Assembly: GCA_023386515.1 (NCBI GenBank)
Contig: JAEWJQ010000017.1
Location: 1 to 5,393 of the forward strand
Length of the DNA: 5,393 nt
Direction of reading: 5' to 3'
From: Pseudomonadota bacterium
GTDB taxonomy: Bacteria > Pseudomonadota > Alphaproteobacteria > Sphingomonadales > Sphingomonadaceae
The notes below the pieces were generated by a model, which worked only from the letters and a program-made list of their open reading frames with translations, had not been told where the DNA came from and made no database searches. Positions 1 through 5,198 of this stretch are shown in pieces. The number at the start of each line of letters is the position of its first letter. Position 1 is the first letter of the stretch. Both the position numbers and the translations under genes were made by a program.

Positions 1-34
1 AAGACAGTGCTCTACCAGGCTGAGCTACTCCCCG
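1..34 (-). tRNA. tRNA-Pro (probable), 5' half only, cut by the window edge
   Basis: Read on the minus strand from position 34, the sequence gives a 7-base acceptor strand CGGGGAG, then TA at tRNA positions 8-9, a D-stem GCTC closed by GAGC around the loop AGCCTGGTA, A26, the anticodon-stem strand CTGTC and the loop bases TT. The anticodon itself lies just past base 1, outside the window. The first base is C, which among bacterial elongator tRNAs is characteristic of tRNA-Pro (C1-G72), and the D-arm GCCTGG is typical of tRNA-Pro too. The proline assignment is therefore an inference, while the tRNA call is direct. The gene points out of the window, so its promoter must lie to the right, within the pnuC leader region. 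Confidence 0.88.
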
Positions 35-83
35 ACGGAGCCCGGTCGTCAGCTTTCGGGAGCCGGCCGGATCGCTTGGAGGC

Positions 84-105
84 GCGGCGATACGCCGCCT
101 TTTTT
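84..105 (+). terminator. Intrinsic terminator-like hairpin with T-tract, upstream of pnuC
   Basis: GCGGCG (84-89) pairs perfectly with CGCCGC (93-98) around the loop ATA. One C follows, then six T (100-105). This is a canonical Rho-independent terminator on the plus strand. No plus-strand gene is visible upstream, because the tRNA is on the other strand. It may end a transcript entering from left of the window, or act as an attenuator in the pnuC leader, 63 bases before the chosen start codon. Confidence 0.65.
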
Positions 106-145
106 CGGGATGCAAGCACCGAAGATAGGCTCTTGCGAAATCCCG
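106..145 (+). promoter_or_regulatory. Bulged stem-loop in the pnuC leader
   Basis: CGGGAT (106-111) pairs with ATCCCG (140-145), and directly inside it GCAAG (112-116) pairs with CTTGC (132-136). Three unpaired bases, GAA (137-139), form a one-sided bulge, and the apical loop is 15 bases (117-131). It begins immediately after the T-tract of the preceding hairpin and ends 23 bases before the chosen pnuC start. Eleven perfect pairs with one bulge suggest an RNA structure more than a protein site, but I do not recognise a known riboswitch class. Confidence 0.4.
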
Positions 146-168
146 CCCGCCGCCTAGGCATCGACGAT

Positions 169-744
169 GTGAACCCGGTCGAACTCTGTGCCGCTGCACT
201 GGTCGTGATCAATGTCGTGCTGGTCGCGCGGCGCAGCGTCTGGAACTATCCGGTCGCGCTGGCCGCGGTCGCCATCTACGGCTGGGTGTTCGCCGGCGCG
301 CGGCTGTACAGCGACGCGTTGCTGCAAGGGTTCTTCTTCGCCGCCAACCTCTACGGCTGGAGCAACTGGGCGCGCAGCCGCGCCGCTGCGGGCGAGGTGA
401 TGGTCGAGCGCCTGTCGGACGGTGCGCGTATCGGCTGGGTCGCCGCAGGTCTGGTCGCCACCCTGTTGTGGGGGACGCTGATGCATCGCTTCACCGACGC
501 CTCTTATCCATGGTGGGACGCGGGGCTGGCGATCACTTCGGTGATCGCGCAATGGCTGCAGGCGCGGCGCGCGATCGAAAGCTGGTGGCTGTGGATCGCG
601 GTCGATTGCGGCTCGGTGCCGCTCTACCTGGCCAAGGGGCTGTGGGTCACCGCCGCCCTGTACGCGCTGCTGCTGGCGATCGCCGCCGCCGGCCTGATCG
701 AATGGAGCCGCGCGCGCGGCCGGCAGCATATGGTGCCGGCATGA
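169..744 (+). CDS. pnuC: PnuC-family nicotinamide riboside transporter
   Basis: This is an inner-membrane protein of 191 residues, close to the usual PnuC size, which takes up nicotinamide riboside by facilitated diffusion; a cytoplasmic kinase then traps the substrate. The protein is strongly hydrophobic, with segments near residues 5-20, 28-45, 50-67, 88-105, 115-130, 140-155 and 158-177. Family-type residues are visible: Q53, N60 and the LYGWSNW stretch (61-67) in the first half, then D117, Q128, R133, E137, W139, W142, Y153 and K156 in the second. The GTG at 169 is chosen because the protein then begins NPVELCAAA directly before the first helix, as in relatives. No strong ribosome-binding site is visible, and the frame stays open upstream into the tRNA, so the start is uncertain. 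The stop overlaps the next start as ATGA, implying a translationally coupled operon with the NadR-type kinase. Confidence 0.88.
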   Translation: MNPVELCAAALVVINVVLVARRSVWNYPVALAAVAIYGWVFAGARLYSDALLQGFFFAANLYGWSNWARSRAAAGEVMVERLSDGARIGWVAAGLVATLLWGTLMHRFTDASYPWWDAGLAITSVIAQWLQARRAIESWWLWIAVDCGSVPLYLAKGLWVTAALYALLLAIAAAGLIEWSRARGRQHMVPA

Positions 745-1295
745 AGCCGCGGTCGATCTGCTTGCACGGGCCGGAAAGTACCGGCAAATCGACGCTCGGC
801 GCCCGGCTGGCGCGGCATTTCGACACGCCGCTCGTCGACGAATTCGGCCGGACCTATTGCGAGCGGTTCGGTACCGACCTGACGATGGCCGATCTGGTCG
901 AGATCGGTAAGGGCCATGATGCCAAGGTCCGTGCGGCGCTGGCCGGGCGCAACTTCCCGGTCATCGTCGACACCGACCCGCTGATGACCGCGGTCTGGGC
1001 GGACATGATGTTCGGCCGGCGCGATGCCTGGTTCTCGACCTGGAACAACACCGCCGACATCTACCTGCTGTTCGACATCGACCTGCCCTGGGTCGACGAC
1101 GGCACCCGCATGTTCGGCAGCGCCGCCGAGCGCCAGCGGTTCTTCGACCTGTCGCGCCGCGAACTCGACCGGCGGCGTGTGCGCTGGGCGATGGTCAGCG
1201 GCGAGGGGAGCCGGCGGTACCTCAACGCGCTGGAGGCGATCCGCCGGCTGTCCGAAGGTGAGGACGGGCCCGATGGGCCCGTCAGTGGACGATGA
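741..1295 (+). CDS. NadR-type ribosylnicotinamide kinase (P-loop ATPase), stand-alone
   Basis: This 184-residue cytoplasmic P-loop protein resembles the C-terminal kinase domain of NadR, which phosphorylates nicotinamide riboside to NMN with ATP. Visible motifs are a Walker A loop GPESTGKST (10-18), a VDEFGRTY substrate-site motif (32-39), a DTDP Walker-B-like motif (77-80), and the segment FDIDLPWVDDGTR (111-123), matching the family's lid region. The helix-turn-helix and adenylyltransferase domains of enterobacterial NadR are absent, so it should be neither a repressor nor an NMN adenylyltransferase; NadD or a similar enzyme encoded elsewhere would finish NAD synthesis. The ATG at 741 overlaps the pnuC stop (ATGA), and this pairing with the transporter is the main support for the substrate. 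The 3' end overlaps the convergent gene by 14 bases. Databases may label it simply AAA family ATPase. Confidence 0.85.
   Translation: MKPRSICLHGPESTGKSTLGARLARHFDTPLVDEFGRTYCERFGTDLTMADLVEIGKGHDAKVRAALAGRNFPVIVDTDPLMTAVWADMMFGRRDAWFSTWNNTADIYLLFDIDLPWVDDGTRMFGSAAERQRFFDLSRRELDRRRVRWAMVSGEGSRRYLNALEAIRRLSEGEDGPDGPVSGR
1263..1283. terminator. Perfect hairpin inside the overlapping convergent gene ends
   Basis: GACGGGCCC (1263-1271) pairs with GGGCCCGTC (1275-1283) around the loop GAT, giving a 9-bp GC-rich stem. It lies in the last codons of the kinase gene and reaches into the stop codon of the minus-strand gene (1282-1284). Neither side has a T-tract, so it would be a non-canonical bidirectional terminator or an RNA 3'-end stabiliser. 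That role is inferred from position and symmetry only. Confidence 0.45.
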
Positions 1296-2283
1296 GCACG
1301 GGCACGCCCTGATCGGGCTGCGCCGTCGGCGCGAGCTTGGTGTTGAGCACCCAGCCCACGTTGTCGTTCTCGTCGGCGACCTCCCACCACAGCCCGTCCT
1401 TGTTGCCGGTCGGATAGACGATCGCCCCCTTCGGCAGTGTGCGCAGCGTCTTGGCGCTGGCGGAGGCGGTGGCATGGAGCGTCAGCGGCGCCTGCACGGT
1501 GAAGGTCTTCGCCGGTGCGGCCTGGGCGGTGCCCGCATCGCCCGGCTTGACCAGACCGAGGCCGGTGACGAGCTTGCCATAGGCCTGGATGAAGGAGAGG
1601 GTGATGACCCGGCCGATGTCGGTGTTGTCATAGCCGCCGCCGATGCCGCCCGCCAGGCCGACGAAGCCGGAGGCGCCGAACGACAGGTCCTTTTTGGCGG
1701 CATAGCCCTCTTCGGTCGCCAGCGTCTCGGTGGTGCGGACGTTGGTCAGCGACAGGACGGTGTTCGCCTCCAGCTTCTTGCTCTTGATGCCGCCGAGCAG
1801 CCCGCCGATCGTCCCGCCGAGCACCGCGCCGACGCCGCCGGCGACGGCATTGCCGCTGACATTGGCGTTGGCGTCCTGCACCTCGGCGACCAGCACATAG
1901 TCGGCCGCCTTGATCTGGCCCTGACCGGTGTTCGAGCCGCGCTGCAGGCCGAGGTCGGTGCCGATCGACCGCTCGCGCTGGGCGGCGCTGAGGCCGCTGC
2001 CGCGATCGACGAGGTTGAAGCAGCCCGACCGCTGGACCAGGACCTTGAGCAGCTTGGAGGGTGGCGCCAGGCTCCACTTGGTCCAGGTCGGATCATCGCC
2101 ATCGACGATCGACAGGGTGCCAAGCTTTCGGGCGCAATGCGGCACGTCGCGGGCGGTCTGTTCCTGCAGGCGCTGCCCGCTCGACGGCTTGGCGAGCTTC
2201 TGCGCCTCGACCGGCGCGGCCAGGGTAAGGGCCGTGCTGGCGAGCAGCGCCAGTGCGGCGCGCGCGGATTTGGACTGGGTCAT
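1282..2283 (-). CDS. CsgG-family exported protein with C-terminal SH3-like domain
   Basis: The product has 333 residues. Residues 1-27 are a Sec-type signal peptide (K5 and R8, then a hydrophobic core, predicted cleavage VEA|Q). Residues 45-243 resemble CsgG, the outer-membrane curli secretion pore family that also includes HfaB: SKLLKVLVQRSGCFNLVDR (76-94), ADYVLVAEVQD (127-137), VLSLTNVRTTETLATEEGYA (176-195) and the final helix VITLSFIQAYGKLV (226-239). A glycine-rich stretch (144-166) and another (203-217) lie where CsgG builds its membrane hairpins. Residues 261-319 look like a bacterial SH3 domain (TLHATASASAKTLRTLPKG, then GLWWEVADENDNVGWV). There is no lipobox cysteine at the cleavage site, unlike CsgG itself. 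No curli-type genes are nearby, so the transported or bound partner is unknown. The ATG at 2283 is supported by a GGAGGAAGGAGA stretch (2289-2300). Confidence 0.8.
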   Translation of the reverse strand: MTQSKSARAALALLASTALTLAAPVEAQKLAKPSSGQRLQEQTARDVPHCARKLGTLSIVDGDDPTWTKWSLAPPSKLLKVLVQRSGCFNLVDRGSGLSAAQRERSIGTDLGLQRGSNTGQGQIKAADYVLVAEVQDANANVSGNAVAGGVGAVLGGTIGGLLGGIKSKKLEANTVLSLTNVRTTETLATEEGYAAKKDLSFGASGFVGLAGGIGGGYDNTDIGRVITLSFIQAYGKLVTGLGLVKPGDAGTAQAAPAKTFTVQAPLTLHATASASAKTLRTLPKGAIVYPTGNKDGLWWEVADENDNVGWVLNTKLAPTAQPDQGVPVLIVH

Positions 2284-2288
2284 TGTCG

Positions 2289-2300
2289 TCTCCTTCCTCC
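2289..2300 (-). promoter_or_regulatory. Ribosome-binding site of the CsgG-family gene
   Basis: On the minus strand GGAGGAAGGAGA precedes the ATG at 2283 by five bases. This strong purine-rich match fixes the start and rules out the much longer open frame that continues upstream, antisense to lepA. Confidence 0.75.
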
Positions 2301-2325
2301 CGATCGGCGCGCCCCCGCGCCTTTG

Positions 2326-2338
2326 GTCGATTATCGAC
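2326..2338. promoter_or_regulatory. Inverted repeat in the divergent intergenic region
   Basis: GTCGAT-T-ATCGAC is a perfect 6-base inverted repeat with one central base. It sits about midway between the divergent starts of the CsgG-family gene (2283) and lepA (2419), in the AT-rich part of the spacer next to TATAGA (2340-2345). Position and symmetry fit an operator for a dimeric regulator or promoter-associated DNA. I could not assign convincing -35/-10 pairs on either strand. Confidence 0.3.
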
Positions 2339-2418
2339 ATATAGACCGGATAGAGACACTTTCGTGACGGCGGGGACGGCTGGCGCTCGGCGGGCGAGTG
2401 CGCTAGGTCGCGCCGATC

Positions 2419-4230
2419 ATGGCAACCCCGCTCAAGTCCATCCGAAACTTCTCGATCATCGCGCATATCGACCACGGCAAGTCGACGCTGGCCGACCGGC
2501 TGATACAAAGGACAGGAGGGCTGTCCGATCGTGAGATGTCGAGCCAGGTCCTCGACAATATGGACATCGAGAAGGAGCGCGGCATCACGATCAAGGCGCA
2601 GACCGTGCGCCTGTCGTACACCGCCAAGGACGGCGAGACCTATACGCTGAACCTGATGGACACCCCAGGCCACGTCGACTTCGCCTATGAGGTCAGCCGC
2701 ATCCTCGCCGCCTGCGAGGGCGCGCTGCTGGTCGTCGATGCGGCGCAGGGGGTCGAGGCCCAGACGCTCGCCAACGTCTATCAGTCGATCGAGCACGACC
2801 ATGAGATCGTGCCGGTGATCAACAAGATCGACCTGCCCGCCGCCGAGCCGGAGATGGTCCGCAAGGAGATCGAGGACGTGATCGGCCTCGACGCGTCCGA
2901 GGCGGTGCTGGCCAGCGCCAAATCGGGGATCGGCATCGACGAGATCCTGGAGGCGATCGTCACCAAGATCCCGGCGCCCCAGGGCGATCCGGACGCGCCG
3001 CTGAAGGCGATGCTGGTCGACAGCTGGTATGACCCCTATCTGGGCGTCGTCATCCTGGTGCGCGTCATGGACGGCGTGCTGAAGAAGGGGCAGCAGGTCA
3101 CCTTCATGCAGGCCGGCACGCAGCATCTGGTCGATCGCGTCGGCTGCTTCCGGCCGAAGATCGAGCAGCTGACCGACCTGGGGCCGGGCGAGATCGGCTT
3201 CATCACCGCGCAGATCAAGGACGTCGCACAGGCGCGCGTCGGCGACACGCTGACCGACGCGAAGAAGCCCGCCGCCGAGGCGCTGCCCGGGTTCAAGGAA
3301 GTGCAGCCAGTCGTGTTCTGCGGGCTTTTTCCCGTCGATGCCAATGACTTCGAGAAGCTTCGTGAGAGCATTTCGAAGCTTCGTCTGAACGACGCCAGCT
3401 TCTCGTTCGAGATGGAAACCTCGGCCGCTTTGGGCTTCGGCTTCCGCTGCGGCTTCCTCGGGCTGCTGCACCTCGAGATCATCCAGGAGCGGCTGACCCG
3501 CGAATACGACCTCGACCTGATCACTACCGCGCCCTCGGTGGTCTATCAGATCGAGCTGACTCACGGTGGCGGCCATATCGAGCTGCACAATCCGGCCGAC
3601 ATGCCCGATCCCAACAAGATCGAGAGCATCAGCGAGCCGTGGATCGAGGCGACGATCTACGTTCCCGACGAATAACTCGGCTCGATTCTCAAGCTGTGCC
3701 AGGACCGGCGCGGCATCCAGAAGAACCTGACCTATGTCGGCGGGCGCGCGCAGGCGACCTACGAACTGCCGCTCAACGAAGTGGTGTTCGACTTCTACGA
3801 CCGGCTGAAATCACTGTCGAAGGGTTATGCCAGCTTCGACTATCACCTGATCGGCTATCGCGAGGGTGACCTCGTCAAGATGAGCATCCTGGTCAACGAG
3901 GAACCGGTCGACGCGCTGAGCATGATCGTCCACCGCGGCACCGCCGAAGTGCGCGGCCGCGGCATGTGCGAGCGGCTGAAGGAACTGATCCCCAGGCACC
4001 TGTTCAAAATCCCGATCCAGGCGGCGATCGGCGGCAAGGTGATCGCGCGCGAGACGATCAGCGCGATGCGCAAGGACGTCACCGCCAAATGCTATGGCGG
4101 CGACGCGACTCGTAAGCGCAAGCTGCTGGAAAAGCAGAAGAAGGGTAAGCTGAAGATGCGCGAATACGGCAGCGTCAGCATCCCGCAGGAAGCGTTCATC
4201 GCCGCGCTGCGCATGGGCGACGAGGGGTAG
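2419..4230 (+). pseudogene. lepA: lepA, elongation factor 4, interrupted by an in-frame TAA at codon 419
   Basis: LepA (EF4) is a ribosome-associated translational GTPase. All GTPase motifs are present: AHIDHGKST (15-23), RGIT (54-57), DTPGH (81-85), NKID (135-138) and SAKSG (166-170). Domains II and III follow, including [10 protein letters not shown] and the [16 protein letters not shown] region. At 3673-3675 the codon is TAA where relatives have Tyr in the motif (D/K)EYLG, the start of the EF-G domain V-like part. The same frame then continues without any other stop or frameshift through [33 protein letters not shown] and CYGGD to TAG at 4228-4230, giving 603 codons, the normal family length. 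As written, only 418 residues are made, lacking domain V and the LepA-specific C-terminal domain. One base change from TAC (or TAT) explains it; a sequencing error is possible. The ATG at 2419 matches the usual N-terminus, and an in-frame TAG at 2404 excludes an earlier start. No strong ribosome-binding site is visible. Confidence 0.93.
3673..3675 (+). other. lepA: Premature TAA stop in lepA
   Basis: The codons around it read GTT CCC GAC GAA TAA CTC GGC, that is VPDE-stop-LG, where the conserved reading is VPDEYLG. The next base is C. The first in-frame start-type codons afterwards are GTG at 3781 and 3784, with no visible ribosome-binding site, so reinitiation to make the C-terminal part looks poor. 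Confidence 0.95.
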
Positions 4231-4280
4231 GATTGTCCCTCGGGCCTATGGCTCCGATAGAGAAGGGCGTCGACACCGGC

Positions 4281-4300
4281 GCTTCGCCACGTGGCGAAGC
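4281..4300 (+). terminator. 20-base perfect palindrome after lepA, likely terminator hairpin
   Basis: GCTTCGCCAC (4281-4290) is followed directly by its reverse complement GTGGCGAAGC (4291-4300). As RNA it would fold into an 8-bp stem with the loop ACGT, 50 bases after the lepA TAG. What follows is CCCTCTC, not a T-tract, so termination would be non-canonical. The symmetry also allows a protein-binding site. Confidence 0.45.
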
Positions 4301-4314
4301 CCCTCTCATCAGCG

Positions 4315-4337
4315 CCGACGCGCCGGAACCGCGTCGG
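4315..4337. repeat. Inverted repeat, second hairpin of the convergent spacer
   Basis: CCGACGCG (4315-4322) pairs with CGCGTCGG (4330-4337) around a 7-base loop. It lies between the two other hairpins in the spacer separating lepA from the convergent minus-strand gene. There is no T-tract on either side. Confidence 0.4.
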
Positions 4338-4352
4338 GATGTAGCAGACGAG

Positions 4353-4370
4353 GCGCCCCGGCTGGGGCGC
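4353..4370 (-). terminator. Hairpin just after the small exported-protein gene
   Basis: GCGCCCC (4353-4359) pairs with GGGGCGC (4364-4370) around a 4-base loop. It lies five bases past the stop codon of the minus-strand gene (4376-4378), the expected place for its transcription terminator. The downstream tail on that strand (CTCGTCT) is only weakly T-rich. Confidence 0.5.
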
Positions 4371-4375
4371 AACGC

Positions 4376-4831
4376 TCACATATAGTTCTGCGGATCCGGG
4401 CTCGGCATGTTGCAGGCGCGGGTGTGGCCGCGCTTGCAGGCGGCGACCTGCGCGCGCCAGTCGGCCATCGCCATCGCATAGGCCCGTTCGCGATCGGCCT
4501 GCAATGCGGCATCGGCGGCCGCGATCCGGCGGTTCATCCGCATCGATGCGCGATAGCGGCGCAGATCGGCCTGATATTCTGCGCTGTTCGCCAGATTCAC
4601 GGCGGTGGCGGCGTCTGCCTGCACCTGCGCCTGGACGGCGGATTGCTGGTTGGCGGCGGCAACCCCCGGGGCGGTCTGCGCGGCGATGGCATTGCTGCGC
4701 GCCGAATTGCTATCGTGGCCGGGATCGTAGGGCAGCGGCATGCTCGGCTGGTCGGCGGGATTGGCGGTCTGTGTCTGGGCGGCGACGGGGGCGGCGACCA
4801 GCAGCGCGCCGAGGATGAGCGGACGGAACAT
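4376..4831 (-). CDS. Small exported protein of unknown function with two C-terminal cysteines
   Basis: I do not recognise a named family for this 151-residue protein. Residues 1-18 form a clear Sec signal peptide (R3, hydrophobic core, VAA|Q cleavage), so the product is probably periplasmic. A Pro-containing linker (25-38) is followed by a long Ala/Gln/Arg-rich stretch, predicted helical, from about 44 to 131. Near the end, C132 and C140 in the pattern CKRGHTRAC could form a disulfide, followed by a short Pro-rich tail ending PQNYM. Similar small proteins with a WR..V..C end are, from memory, common as hypothetical proteins in sphingomonads. The ATG at 4831 is supported by GAGGAG nine bases upstream (4841-4846). 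The longer frame on to 4930 would lose the signal peptide at the N-terminus and is rejected. The gene lies 79 bases downstream of another small minus-strand gene, so co-transcription is possible. Confidence 0.72.
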   Translation of the reverse strand: MFRPLILGALLVAAPVAAQTQTANPADQPSMPLPYDPGHDSNSARSNAIAAQTAPGVAAANQQSAVQAQVQADAATAVNLANSAEYQADLRRYRASMRMNRRIAAADAALQADRERAYAMAMADWRAQVAACKRGHTRACNMPSPDPQNYM

Positions 4832-4840
4832 GGGCGAATA

Positions 4841-4846
4841 CTCCTC
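4841..4846 (-). promoter_or_regulatory. Ribosome-binding site of the small exported-protein gene
   Basis: GAGGAG on the minus strand lies nine bases before the ATG at 4831. It selects this start over the upstream in-frame alternative, in agreement with the signal peptide that begins here. Confidence 0.6.
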
Positions 4847-4910
4847 GCTATGATGGGCGGGAGAATGACCGGGACGGGGAGTGGTTCCGATCCGGAGTGA
4901 ATCGAGGCCT

Positions 4911-5198
4911 TTAGAACCGGGCTGCGGCAAGCACGCGGTAATCGGATCGCTGCATCGTCACGCGGACGCCATGGCCATCCTCCTTTCGCGTGATCCGCGC
5001 GATCAACCTTTTCCCCTCAGCCCGCGCACCGAAGGTGAAGCTCGTCACCGTCGTGCAATTTATCGCGAACACCCGGTTCGCGATCGGCCGCGCGATGCTG
5101 ATCGCCCGGAGCGATTCGGCTTCGGTGATGCGCGGTTCGGCCGACTCGCTCGCGGGCAAGCCGGATAAAGCGACCATCGCCGCAGCCCATGCCAACAT
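4911..5198 (-). CDS. Small membrane-anchored or exported protein of unknown function; start uncertain, may extend past the window
   Basis: From the ATG at 5198 the frame gives 95 residues: a hydrophobic N-terminal segment (1-15, LAWAAAMVALSG), a possible cleavage at SESA|E, then about 75 residues with one Cys, an alternating TTVTSFTFGAR stretch suggestive of beta structure, and a basic C-terminal part ending in Phe. No family is recognised. A G-rich stretch, GGGGGA, lies six bases upstream of the ATG; a GTG at 5201 is the other option. Against this start, the hydrophobic segment lacks the usual positive N-terminal residues, while the in-frame codons just upstream read FIRRGGFV, and the frame has no stop up to the window end at 5393. 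The real gene may thus be longer, with a Pro/Arg-rich cytoplasmic tail and a single membrane helix, starting outside. Codon choice in the 4911-5198 part is G/C-rich at third positions, like neighbouring genes. Confidence 0.55.
   Translation of the reverse strand: MLAWAAAMVALSGLPASESAEPRITEAESLRAISIARPIANRVFAINCTTVTSFTFGARAEGKRLIARITRKEDGHGVRVTMQRSDYRVLAAARF

Noticed and set aside
7..168. N-terminal extension of pnuC starting inside the tRNA.
   Set aside because: It would overlap a tRNA gene and two RNA-like hairpins, and gives a non-membrane, charged sequence unlike PnuC N-termini.
1024..2367. Long open plus-strand frame of 447 codons across the kinase end and the CsgG-family gene.
   Set aside because: Its composition is low-complexity and shadow-like, and it is fully antisense to a gene with a recognised family and a good ribosome-binding site.
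3354..3384. Direct repeat GAAGCTTCGT (3354-3363 and 3375-3384) within lepA.
   Set aside because: It is explained by the repeated peptide KLR in the conserved [13 protein letters not shown] segment using the same codons.
2284..3588. Very long open minus-strand frame running from inside lepA into the CsgG-family gene, apparently one 768-residue protein.
   Set aside because: The part beyond 2283 is the antisense shadow of lepA, where GC-rich codon choice suppresses stops. The strong ribosome-binding site and signal peptide at 2283 mark the real start.
3781..4230. Separate 149-residue gene starting at GTG 3781.
   Set aside because: It is the C-terminal part of lepA in the same frame after the premature stop. 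No ribosome-binding site precedes it and no independent family has this form.
4424..4900. Plus-strand open frame with glycine-rich translation opposite the small exported-protein gene.
   Set aside because: This is an antisense shadow of an Ala-rich gene: Ala codons read backwards as Gly/Arg-rich sequence. The minus strand has the signal peptide and ribosome-binding site.
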